A stretch of 30,946 bases of DNA from positions 1,743-32,688 of the forward strand of contig MNCI01002245.1 of assembly GCA_015680685.1 (NCBI GenBank), in the 5' to 3' direction. The notes under the pieces are model-generated. The model searched no databases, was not told the DNA's origin, and saw only the letters and a program-made list of their open reading frames with translations. This document shows positions 9,441 to 17,930 of the stretch, in pieces (position 1 is the first letter of the stretch; each line of letters opens with the position of its first letter). The stretch is from Gnetum montanum (Eukaryota > Streptophyta > Gnetopsida > Gnetales > Gnetaceae). Made by a program: the position numbers and the translations under genes.

Positions 9441-9560
9441 TAGGCGAGTGGAGTAGCCTCCTAAGTTTTGATTTGTGCCTTTGAAATTCACCTCAAGCTT
9501 TCCTGTACTTCATCGATCCTAGCCAACTTGGCATGCTTGCATTCAGTCTTCGGTGCCATT
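9441..9560 (-). pseudogene. Exon 1 of the antisense gene
   Basis: The ATG at 9560-9558 opens a charged N-terminus (MAPKTECKHAKLARIDEVQE) that reads on through TGA and TAG codons to about 9441. The start is chosen because a TATA-like box lies about 110 bases upstream, and because the following 500 bases to exon 2 look like intron. The donor is not certain; a GT follows the TAATAA near 9440. No domain is recognised. Confidence 0.5.
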
Positions 9561-10110
9561 GTTACGCCTGAATAACCTTTACAAAATCGTCTACTTACTC
9601 TTTCTCTCTACTTTAGCCTAACTCAACCTCACTACGTTTACAGTTTACTTTGAGGAAAAACCATCTACTTATAAACGTGATGGTGAAAAATTGTTGTTTT
9701 CATGTTTGATCAACACAGAAATTTCCCAAAATGCAAGGATGTCAATTCGACATGAAACATGAAGATCGCACCATTAATCTTGTAGATATCGCACTGATGG
9801 CTGTCCGAAAAGACCCTAAACTAATGCATAGTTTATTGTCTCGTAATCTGGTCGCATTAACTATGGTCTATAAAAAAAACACCTAAATTAGTTATTTTTC
9901 CATGATAGAGACACCATGTTATACTTTTCATCATAGTCCGCGGACATCTTACGCTAGCACCTAAGAAACCTAGCTTGCTATTTTCTTACAAATTGTGTAT
10001 ATTATAACGGTTCGCTAAGACCTTAAATTGGCAGCCTTTTTTGACACGTATACCTAAAGTCCTGTATTATGTAATAACTTCCGTTCTTGGTGATTTTGTA
10101 GGTCAGTTCG
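9561..10110 (+). other. Non-coding spacer between antisense gene start and RT
   Basis: No coding region is seen. The left part holds the antisense promoter region. The right part has a TACGCT at 9950-9955 and one degenerate repeat unit near 10012-10036 (CGCTAAGACCTTAAATTGGCAG) like those at 4887-5022 and 13611-13969. At 10091-10101 the sequence TGATTTTGTAG looks like a splice acceptor and is followed at once by the open RT frame; in Ogre elements an intron is removed at this place, so it may be the 3' end of such an intron. Confidence 0.45.
9668..9675 (-). promoter_or_regulatory. TATA-like box upstream of the antisense gene
   Basis: Minus strand reads ACGTTTATAAGTAGATGG, about 110 bases before the ATG at 9560. 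The spacing allows a start site near 9640 and an 80-base leader. It lies in non-coding sequence with no role in the sense element, which supports a private antisense promoter; it is a single short motif, so the call is tentative. Confidence 0.4.
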
Positions 10111-11277
10111 CAAATGGATGAAGCTTTTCTTGCACCCCTAGCCCTAACAGGTCCATATGCGGAAACTTTTAAATAGACTAATCTTGCAATGATAGGAACC
10201 GACACCCTCTCCTATGACATAACCATAGCAGCCTCAGAAGTATTCCCAGACTGGCCAAAACATTTGGCCCGAACCCTAGATCTGGAGTCTGGTGATGTGA
10301 TCTTGGATTCTCTCATTGAGGTCTCTATGGTTACGCAAAAAAGAGAAAGCAAAATTTTGAAGGTTAGTTCCGTCATTGACGAACAAATGCAGAGCAACAT
10401 ATCTCGAGTGCTTCAAGATAACATTGCAGTGTTCGCATGGTCGTACGAAGACATGCCAGGTTTAGACCAGCGACTAATACAACACAACATTGTATTAGAC
10501 CTAAATATCAAAGTGGTTAGACAGAAAGCACAGAAGATTAAGCCTGAAATCACGTTGGCAGTGCGTGATGAAATCACTAAGCTATATCAAGTTGGTTTCA
10601 TCCACATGGTTGATTATTCAGATTGGGTGTCAAACATTGTTGTTGTTTCTAAGAAAATGAGAGGAATAGGCATCTGTATAGACTTTCACGATCTGAACAA
10701 GGCAACGATTAAAGACAATTTCCCATTACCGAGTATTAACCAACTTATCGATACAATAGCTGGACACACTTTACTATCCTTTATGGATGGGTTTTTGGGA
10801 TATAATAAAATCCGTATCAACCCAGAACATCAACTGATTACTACTTTCATGACCCCCTAGGGAACTTTCTATTATACCATGATGTTTTTCAGGCTAAAAA
10901 ATGGTTGAGCAACTTATCAACATGCCATGACATATATATTTAGCGATTACCTCTTAGAGAGATTGAAAGACTACATAGACGACATAGCTGTTAAATCTGG
11001 GAAGTCATAAGATCACCCAGAGGACCTAAAGTTAATCCTTAAACAATGTCTCAGGCACGACCTACGGCTGAACCCAAAAAATTGTGTATTCAGAGTCAAA
11101 ACTGGACGCATGTTGGGGCTTGTGGTTTTGAAGGCTGGCATACGAGTCGACCCCAACAAGGTTAAGGCCATTGTTAACCTAGCACCACCTACAAACCTCA
11201 AAGAACTGCATGGGTTGCAAGGTAGGTTATAGTTTATCAGGAGGTTCATCTCGAAGCTGATAGACAAATTACACCTT
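10102..11277 (+). pseudogene. Reverse transcriptase of element A
   Basis: The frame opens at 10102 after a possible acceptor, with the first ATG at 10114. Motifs in order: VFAWSYEDMPGLD near 10432; EITKLYQVGFIHMVDYSDWV near 10573; ICIDFHDLNKATIKDNFPLP near 10672; LLSFMDGFLGYNKIRI near 10774; catalytic YIDD at 10972-10983 followed by IAVKS; GIRVDPNKVKAI near 11140. This is a typical Ty3/gypsy RT and it would copy the element's RNA into DNA. Stops: TAG 10174, TAG 10858, TGA near 10907, TAA near 11008, TAG near 11230. All lie in one frame with no frameshift, so the domain is old but structurally complete. The YxDD motif is intact. Confidence 0.9.
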
Positions 11278-11787
11278 ATGCAACATCTGCTCAAGAAGGG
11301 GGTGAACTTCAAGTGGACCGAAGACTGCCAACATGCTTTTGATGACCTAAAGAAAGAGCTACTATATTTGCCAATGGTTTTCCCACCACAAAGGCATCAA
11401 ACTTTCTACATCTACCTGGCAAGTTCAGATGTGTCCATAGCTGCATTGTTGTGTCAAAAGAGGGACGACGGGTCAGAAATCCCTATCTATTATCTAAGTC
11501 ACGCTCTATTTGCATATGAAACGAGGTACAATGAAGTAGAGCATAAATGTTTGGCATTGGTTTTTGCACTCAAAAAATGTAGACATTATCTTTTCTGTAG
11601 CCAAGTTAACATAATTTGCAAGAACAACATTTTGCGGGTCATCACAAACAATTTATACAAGAGTAGTAGGATAGCTCGCTAGAAAGCCATCACAGTAGAA
11701 TTTGGCTTGCACTATGTTGGCCAATCTTCCACGAAAGGCTAAGCAATAGTTGACCAGCTCATAACATCACCTATTAATGATTAGGCA
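11278..11787 (+). pseudogene. First (connection-type) RNase H domain of element A
   Basis: In frame with RT. The thumb/RNase H start is HAFDDLKKELLYLPMV near 11332, followed by FYIYLASSDVSIAALLCQ, IPIYYLSHALFAYETRYNEV and CLALVFALKKCRHYLF. This matches the RNase H that follows RT in gypsy elements. In Tat-lineage elements this copy has lost catalytic residues and serves as a connection domain; here the first site reads ASSD, in line with that. Stops: TAG 11680, TAA near 11740, TAG near 11782. Confidence 0.8.
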
Positions 11788-12310
11788 ATGATAGAGCCTG
11801 AGTTTCCAGATGAACATGTACATAGTGTAAGCCCTATACCAGCAGGCCTTGAAGCAACATTACACTTTGATGGAGCTTCGACTACTAGAGGCAACAGTGT
11901 TGTCGCCGTCATCACGCTTTTCCTTGAGGATGTTTGCCCATTGGCTTACCACCTAGCGTTTCCTTGTATGAACAATATGGCAGAATACGAGGGGCTTCTC
12001 AAGGGACTATTAGCAACTAGAGAATTGAATGTCTAACACCTGGTAATCCGAGGTGATTCGATGCTCATTGTCAATCAAATCATAGAAGTCTACGCCTGCA
12101 AAGGTGTGCATTTACAACCCTATTGCAATATGGATAAATATCTTCTAAAATAATTTACAATGATTGATGTTCGACACGTGCCACGTAGTGAAAACACCGT
12201 AGTTGATGCACTAGCTACGCTAGCTTTAAACGTGCCACGACATTTGTTCACCACCTTGTTCACTTTAATGATGGAATGTACAGACCCTATCATCCAGTGC
12301 AAATCTCTTT
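11788..12310 (+). pseudogene. Second, archaeal-type RNase H (aRNH) of element A
   Basis: A separate RNase H follows the first. LHFDGAST near 11860 (first Asp at 11869), NNMAEYEGLLKGLLATREL near 11971 (Glu), VIRGDSMLIVNQI near 12046 (Asp) and RHVPRSENTVVDALATLAL near 12175 (His and last Asp) give a full D-E-D-D set. The dual RNase H layout is known from plant Tat elements and places element A in that lineage. It would remove the RNA strand and primer remnants during reverse transcription. Stops: TAA after ELNV and TAA after YLLK. A TACGCT motif falls in the DALATLA coding stretch (12215). Confidence 0.85.
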
Positions 12311-13565
12311 CTTAAGTGTAGAAGGAACACCAGAATGGTACGAAAACATTAAAACCTACCTTCTGCATGGTGAACCACCACATGGGTTAACATCTGCATA
12401 AAAAGACGCAATCCGCAAGCGTGCCAGGCAATATGTCATCATCAAAGACAGTACTCTATGTAGGCACTCTTTTGATGGGGTATTGTTAACCTGCGTTAAT
12501 AATGACCAAGCGCAAAAGATAGTTAGCGAAGTCCATGAGGGCCTATGAGGAGGACACATAGCCCCACGAGCCATGGTCGCTAAAATCATATGCTTAGGGT
12601 ATTACTGGTCATACATGGAACGAGATTGCCTTACCAAAGTTAAGACATGTAACACATGCTAGCGTTATGAAAATATAATACACGTGTCACCAATTGAGTT
12701 GCATACTACATAGATCACTTGGCCATTCCAACGATGGGGACTAGACATCATAGGTCCCATTACACCTAAGTCTTCCGTAGGACATAGTTTCATTATTACC
12801 GCCACTGAGTACTTTACAAAGTGGGTCAAGGCTATTCCCCTATGAAATACTACATCTCAACAAGTTTGCCATTTTATCTTAGATAACATTGTAACAAGGT
12901 TTGGGCTTTCTATGACTATTGCGACCGATAATGGGTTGCAATTTAGTAGCATCGAAACCAAATCATTCTGCAATAACTTTGGTATTAAGCAATCTTTCTC
13001 CTCACCTTATTACTTGCAAGAAAATGGTCAAGTAGAAGAAATAAACAAGGTGGTTATCAATTTACTCAAAAAGATGCTCAGTAGCAACAAGAAGTGATGG
13101 CATGAGAAAATCCTCTTCATGCTATGGGCCTATCATATGACATGCAGAACAGCTACAGGTAAGACACCCTATAGCCTAGTCTATAGATTTGAAGCAGTGT
13201 TGCCCCTTGAACTACAGGTTTCCTCACTGTAGATGGTCCTCTCCATAGTTATAAATGAGACTCAACACAACAAGTCCAGGATCGTGGATCTAGACTCAGT
13301 GGAGGAGAAGTGTATCCAGACACTTAACAACATCGAAAAATATCAAGACAGGAAAAAGCAGAAGCATCATCGCAACCTGCATCAACGACTAATTAAGAAA
13401 GGAAACTTGGTTCTTAAGGCTATTTGTGAACCAATGAGAAAATTCTCTGTAAGTTGGTAAGGCCCTTTCCTGGTCGTCAATGCATATGACAATGGAGCAT
13501 TCAGGCTAGCAGACATCAACGGCAACGAACTTCCAAATCTGGTGAATCATATGTACCTAAAGTAG
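12311..13565 (+). pseudogene. Integrase of element A
   Basis: The N-terminal zinc domain has the H-H-C-C pattern: VHEG, GGHIAPRA, then CNTC near 12648. Core motifs: WPFQRWGLDIIGPI near 12720; ATEYFTKWVKAIPL near 12802, where Glu stands at the first catalytic Asp; ATDNGLQFSS near 12924 (Asp present); ENGQVEEINKVVINLLKK near 13020 (Glu present). The C-terminal part runs through WAYHMTCRTATGKTPYSLVY to GPFLVVNAYDNGAFRLADI near 13462. The protein would join element DNA to the host chromosome. Several stops occur (TAA near 12401, TGA near 12547, TAG near 12660, TGA 12843, TGA 13096, TAG near 13231, TAA 13458, TAG near 13563). Confidence 0.9.
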
Positions 13566-13610
13566 TACCACATCTAGACGTCAGCTCGGCTCAAATACAA
13601 GGTAACAAAC

Positions 13611-13969
13611 ATCTGCTACGATGTAAAATTGGCAGTGTTGTACACGTCTGCTACAACATAAAACTAGCATTTCTTACATGCATCCGCCACGATGCTAAAT
13701 TGGCACAGCTTTCGACTGTCTACCATGACGTGAAACTGGCAAGGTAAGCATGCGTCTGCTGAGACGTTAAACCAGCATAGACTTGTTCCTGGGTCACGAC
13801 ACAAAACTAACACCTATAGCATGGTTTGCTAAGACCATAAACTAGCTCTTCTACTGTCCGCTACAACGTAAAACTAGCACACTTCAGTCTGCCCAAACTT
13901 TAAATCAAGATCATGGTCTACTAGGACTTAAAGCTAGCAATGATGGTCTATCAGGACCTAAAACTGGGA
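13611..13969 (+). repeat. Array of about eleven degenerate 24-base units after integrase
   Basis: Units begin near 13611, 13645, 13681, 13711, 13751, 13791, 13823, 13857, 13886, 13914 and 13942. The consensus is roughly GTCTGCTACGACGTAAAACTAGCA, with variable spacers of 5-15 bases. Related units flank the antisense gene (4887-5022 and 10012-10036). The array is non-coding. It may be a spacer minisatellite of this element family. Confidence 0.65.
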
Positions 13970-14782
13970 TCTACCAACTGACCATCTATGAAACAAGCGG
14001 GTCTAACCGTTCCTACATGACATCCTCATTAGGAAAAATGGTAGGGCATTGGAACAAACACAACGTCGCTACCCTCCTAGCATCTTATTGATTCCTCGAA
14101 TATGCCGAAAGGCATACTACTGACCCCTTAGAGATGTCACTAGAACGATCACTCTGTAGTTGCAACTCCTGGGGTTAGCTTTCCCAATTGGAGCCTCAAG
14201 GAAACTATGGTCACCCATAGCCTTGGTTTCCTCCAGCTATCACCGCCACTAGACTCTGGCTTAGCAGATTCATCTGACTGGCTCCTCACCTGGTCAGATG
14301 GATAAGATGAATCTAGCTATCGATGGTGAATTCCTGAGCTGCGGTGTCAACAAAGGGATCCTTTCCTCTTGCTACAGTCCCCTCTCCATGGCTTGCACTC
14401 TCATTTTCACTTCAGATGGCACTTTTTTCAATAGCCTCCCCAGTGATTAGGATGACTACTTTTGTTCTTTGTTCTATGTTAGGTTTTGCGGGTTACTTGC
14501 TACAACAACGTTATTCAAAAATGCATTCACTAGGAGGGCAAGGCGTCACAGCATTCTGAGGTGGATGCTTAGACTAGCCTAATTACTTGGGAGTGCAGAC
14601 CTTGCCCTTTCCCCCACCAGACACCTTATCTTACTTTCTCCTTCCCTTATCTTTACAACCTCCCTTACCTTCTCCTCGTATTTGTACAGAATGTGAGCGT
14701 ACAAGAAGCCTTTCGTACATGATAACCATCACGTCCATGAACTGGTGTAACGTAACTTGCCTCATGGAAAGCATCTATATTC
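13970..14782 (+). other. 3' untranslated region of element A with two hairpins
   Basis: No convincing gene. Hairpin 1: AGGAAACTATGG from 14199 pairs with CCATAG and GGTTTCCT ending at 14232. Hairpin 2: CATCTGAC 14270-14277 with GTCAGATG 14292-14299, and an alternative outer pairing AGATTCATCT 14265-14274 with AGATGAATCT 14304-14313. Short ORFs of about 70 codons on the plus strand here show no family features. Confidence 0.5.
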
Positions 14783-14801
14783 AAAAAAAAGGAGGGAAAA
14801 A
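14783..14801 (+). other. Polypurine tract of element A
   Basis: Nineteen purines in a row (eight A, GGAGGG, five A) lie just before the inferred LTR start, where second-strand DNA synthesis is primed in LTR retrotransposons. Measured from here the LTR is about 1.44 kb, close to the 1.5 kb LTR of element C. Confidence 0.75.
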
Positions 14802-15254
14802 CTAGGCAAAATGGATGAAACATAACTCGTCCAAGCCATACGGGCATAATGCAACTTGTCTAGGCAAGCCTCGCATATACAGTACAACAGCATAACCTCT
14901 CGGGAAAACACCCATGAGAAGTTGTCTAATAACATGTTTGCAAAGTATCCTGCTCATGCTTGAGTCTTCCCTGAACCTCCCTCCCTCATAACTATAAAAT
15001 TCTCTCCTGCTCTTTACGCTACCAACCTTCGCACTGCTAGGCTTAATAGAGCAACATCCGAGTAGCAGCTGATGGATGATGTTGGCATCTTTACCTCTGT
15101 GGTGTTTCACATTCTTTCTTGACGTCTCTTGGGCAAGCCCTCCAAATGTCAACAAAGAGGGGCCATTGAAACACCGTGAAATTTCGAGACCTTGATGATT
15201 CAGCAAAGTCTCGAAGTTTAGGCAAGCATTTCCACAAGTGGCACATCTCAGCAA
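14802..15254 (-). other. Open 150-codon antisense ORF in U3 with a zinc-finger-like start
   Basis: From ATG at 15254 the minus strand is open for 150 codons across the first third of the 3' LTR. Residues 3-20 read RCATCGNACLNFETLLNH: Cys4, Cys7 and His20 have the C-x2-C-x12-H spacing of a C2H2 finger, but the last ligand would be Cys28 rather than His. The rest is basic and not recognised. An ORF of this length can arise by chance about once in a window of this size, and LTR U3 regions rarely code, so this is a weak call. Confidence 0.2.
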
Positions 15255-15731
15255 GTTGTCTTTTTTTTTTCAGCTAAGGGCCTACTACACTACGCTACAC
15301 AACTCAGCATAGTAGACTCTAGGAGAACAAAACAGAACAAGGGATGTGTAGCAACAACACTTCAACTTCATAAGTTAGCCATGTTCAAAACTTTAGCTTT
15401 TTACGTGCTACGCTGCATTACTATGTAGCGTAACGAAGCGTAACGCAAGCAACACAGTTGACTTAGCCGCAGTAACAAAGATAACGAAATTTAGGTAGTA
15501 GCAATCATTACACCATGATATGCTTTCCAACATATCACAGAGTAGTCACGAGATAGTTTATTCAACGTAAGAGACAAGGTCAAATAAACTGTCTTCTTAA
15601 AGGGTGGTTACACTATACTATGCTTCAGAGCATAGCGTCACAAGCTTCAGCTATAGCACATCAAGTCAACAATATTTTGTGGGCCTAGGACATGCATCAT
15701 CTAAACCACATTCTTCTCCTAACCCTAATCT

Positions 15732-15739
15732 TATAAATA
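15732..15739 (+). promoter_or_regulatory. TATA box of the element A 3' LTR
   Basis: TATAAATA in the context CTTATAAATACCTT, at the position equivalent to the TATA box of the C LTR. It would drive transcription rightward into element B. Confidence 0.6.
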
Positions 15740-16254
15740 CCTTGGCAGACAACGCTCAAAGGGTTGGCAATTTTTTGACAGTTTTGGCAAAGATTGGCAA
15801 GACGACAAGAAAGAGTTGGCAATAGAAGAACATCGATGGTGACAGAGAGAAGCTTTTAAGTAGAGACTTCAAGTTAGCAAACACTTTGCTTTGAGCCTGA
15901 ATCCCTTGTGCCTAGATTGGCTAGAACAAGGTAGATTGGTCTTTTCTTGTTTAATCTCTAAATAGCTTCTTGTTGGTGATGGACACTTCATTCAAACCGA
16001 AGTCTGCTTGTAAATCTCGTTGTATTCATCATATTTATCTATAAGGNTCATATCAAATTGTTGCCTCGTTACATGATCGTTGACAAGTTTATTGATTAAG
16101 TAAGTTCATGTTTGATTGACAAGACTGTTCAGGGCATCTCGGATTCATTTTCTTCAGCATGGCCCTTGCACGGATCAGGGGTTAAAATTGTGTACATGAA
16201 AATCCCCTTAGTGTTTCCAGCAACAGATGTTTTCTATCATTATAGTTAAAATTC

Positions 16255-17190
16255 AAATTAGGCATATGAAGGATAGTTGAATCAAGTGCCTAGACATGAA
16301 CAATATCTTAAGATTTGAGGAGGGATACAACTCTGATTCACAAATGCATCTTCAAGCTTTTCATGATGCTTGTGCCTTACAGAACATAGAGAATGAATGG
16401 TAAAACCTTAAGCTTTTCCCAAGGACACTCATCAAAGAAGCTAAAAGTTGGCACCCATCTTTTAGAGCTAGAATCTATCCACAGATGGAGTACCATGCTA
16501 GAGCTATTTAATGATAAATAATAGACATACTCTAGAGTATCTAATCTAAGAAGGAAAATCCAAGGCCAGAAATAGGGAGCATATGAACCCTTGGATCTTT
16601 CCATGGGTTGATACTACTCAGTCCTACATTGATGCCTTGTCCATGGTTATTCTCAAAAGGAACAACTTTGCCACATCATAGATGGACTTAGAGCAAAAAC
16701 TAGAAGAACCCTTGGGGTGTATGCCCAAGGAAGATTGTCTAAACTAAGAGCTCATCAAATCTAGAGGCTAATTGAGTAGGTAGCAAAAGAAGAAGGTGAG
16801 CTACAAAAAAGGGAAAGTGTTGAAGAGTATAATATGGACCCTTCCATTATAAAATGAGAGGTTTGATATTGTGATGAGGACAAATCACTACTTGATGAAG
16901 TGGTGAATAGAAAGACCTTACACATTCAAAAATCCATTTTTGATATTTTGGCCAAGGTTGACAAGTTATGGGACTCTTTGGATGAAACATTTTAAGTCAC
17001 TTTGAAGATTGCTGAAGAATCCAAAGAACAAAATAGTGATCATAATCATAGGAGGCAAAAAGAAGTTTAACATACCTACCAAAGAGGTATGGGCAGAGCT
17101 GTTGTAGTAGAGGAAGTTGTGGAGTCTAACCTTGATGATGAAACTAAATGTGACATCTGTCAATATGAACATTCAAAGGGATGTTGCCTT
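16255..17190 (+). pseudogene. gag of element B
   Basis: Aligned with the gag of element E, the coding signal starts about 16255 and is spread over frames with several frameshifts. Recognisable pieces: GYNSDSQMHLQAFHDACALQ near 16323; LKLFPRTLIKEAKSW near 16410; EQLCHIIDGLRAKTRRTLGV near 16660; KLRAHQI; KEEGELQKRESVEEYN near 16788. A CX2CX3HX4C zinc-knuckle-like motif (CDICQYEHSKGCC) is at 17149-17187. The gag would form the particle and bind RNA through the knuckle. Many stops (mostly TAA and TAG). The N-terminal part is missing because element A lies there. Confidence 0.7.
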
Positions 17191-17930
17191 GTGGTGTCAC
17201 ACCTATAGGAGTCTAAAGTGTATGCATTGAATCCTTGCCTAGCATGTAGGAAAGCTCCAAGATGATTGCCTTATCCTCAAGGCAATCCATGATAGTTCCA
17301 CCAATAGCAACAAGCTTATTACCCAAGTGGAATTCCTCCACAGCCTTATGAACAATATCGACAGTGGTACCAAACACAATCATGGGAAATGCCACCACCA
17401 AGGTAATCATGCCCTTATAGGCAAACACATCCATACGAGTACTATGTTCAGTAGCCCATCTCCCATAAAAGCTCTACAAGTCATACATCATTCTAGCATC
17501 ACTATTACCCTACAAAGTATCACTGAACACATTCACCATCTACTCAAGGGGAAAACCCATATTCATATCTGTATCATCCTCCACATCTCTCTGCACATAC
17601 ACATACACATTCAACCCAACTACCTCTTGCTCCATTTATGCAGGGTGAGATTCCTCCATAGCTGTAACAACAAAATACTACAAGGGCTATACACTCATAG
17701 CTAGTTTTTCAACCAAGTCGTCTGGACAATCGGTCATGAAAAAGACCTTTCTTCCAACCCAGTAGTCATATTTAGCCCTCACAATCTAGTCTAGATGATT
17801 ACCCTGTATCTCTAGCATCCTCATCCTCTACATCAAATACCTTGAAGTGCCCTTCAAACCAAGTGCCACCTAGGATTTGCATTGTCATGCTAACCCATGT
17901 TGTTTCTAATTGAATCAAGGTTGGCAATCT
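17191..17930 (+). pseudogene. gag-pro linker of element B (Pro/Gln/Tyr/His-rich)
   Basis: Low-complexity coding signal: YYPSGIPPQPYEQYRQWYQT near 17315, PYEYYVQ near 17432 and a His/Thr-rich run near 17590. Many TAG/TAA codons interrupt it, mostly in Gln-rich context. There is no enzyme motif. Such proline- and glutamine-rich stretches follow the zinc knuckle in Athila-type gag proteins. An ORF in another frame over 17327-17704 is probably a shadow. Confidence 0.5.

Larger units (their letters stand above)
5155..9560 (-). pseudogene. Antisense multi-exon gene inside element A
   Basis: On the minus strand an eight-exon gene can be traced: about 9560-9441, 8894-8451, 8362-8088, 7984-6937, 6828-6574, 6484-6347, 6259-5441, 5361-5155. 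Donors are GTAAGT, GTAAGT, GTAAGT, GTTTGT, GTATGT and GTAAGC for exons 2 to 7; acceptors include GCATAG, TTATAG, GACAG, AATAG and TTGTAG. Joining exons 2-3, 3-4, 4-5, 5-6 and 7-8 keeps one frame, which random sequence would not do. The total is about 1,100 codons. I count about 20 TAG, 3 TAA and 4 TGA internal stops plus at least three frameshifts, so this copy is dead. Order of parts: short N-terminus, HAD/FCP1-like domain, unknown region, acidic linker, coiled-coil region, acidic Pro-His-Glu tail. It may be a captured host gene or an element-encoded accessory gene. Confidence 0.75.
1906..16244 (+). mobile_element. Decayed Tat/Ogre-like LTR retrotransposon A carrying an antisense gene
   Basis: Domain order is gag, aspartic protease, a 5.3 kb interval with an antisense multi-exon gene, reverse transcriptase, RNase H, archaeal-type RNase H, integrase, degenerate repeat array, polypurine tract and 3' LTR. 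The second RNase H domain is diagnostic of the plant Tat lineage, and a long interval between protease and RT recalls Ogre elements, where an intron sits at that place. No 5' LTR in the right orientation is present: the minus-strand LTR of element C abuts the gag start instead. On the right, the LTR ends at 16244 and gag sequence of element B resumes within about ten bases, so A seems to have inserted into B. Confidence 0.8.
14802..16244 (+). mobile_element. 3' LTR of element A
   Basis: Homologous in opposite orientation to the LTR of element C: aligned blocks run from CAAGTCAACA near 15663, through TATAAATA at 15732, to the terminal region (CAAGACTGTTCAGGGC near 16121; CAGATGTTTTCTATC near 16225). 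The end at 16244 is set by alignment to the C terminus; the expected CA has become TA. CpG sites of C appear as TG or CA here. An N stands at 16047. Immediately after the end the sequence changes to element B gag, not to a primer-binding site, so this is the 3' LTR. Confidence 0.7.

Noticed and set aside
2307-13565. Reassigned genetic code with TAG/TAA read as glutamine
   Set aside because: The Gln-like stops invite this idea, but TGA stops also interrupt conserved domains, one TAG stands where relatives have Trp (11680), frameshifts are present, and the elements are of plant lineages with the standard code. CHG and CG deamination explains the pattern.
14344-14805. Two plus-strand ORFs of about 70 codons upstream of the polypurine tract, possibly an env-like ORF
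   Set aside because: One is hydrophobic, but it is short, has no start context or family features, and overlaps hairpin-rich untranslated sequence.
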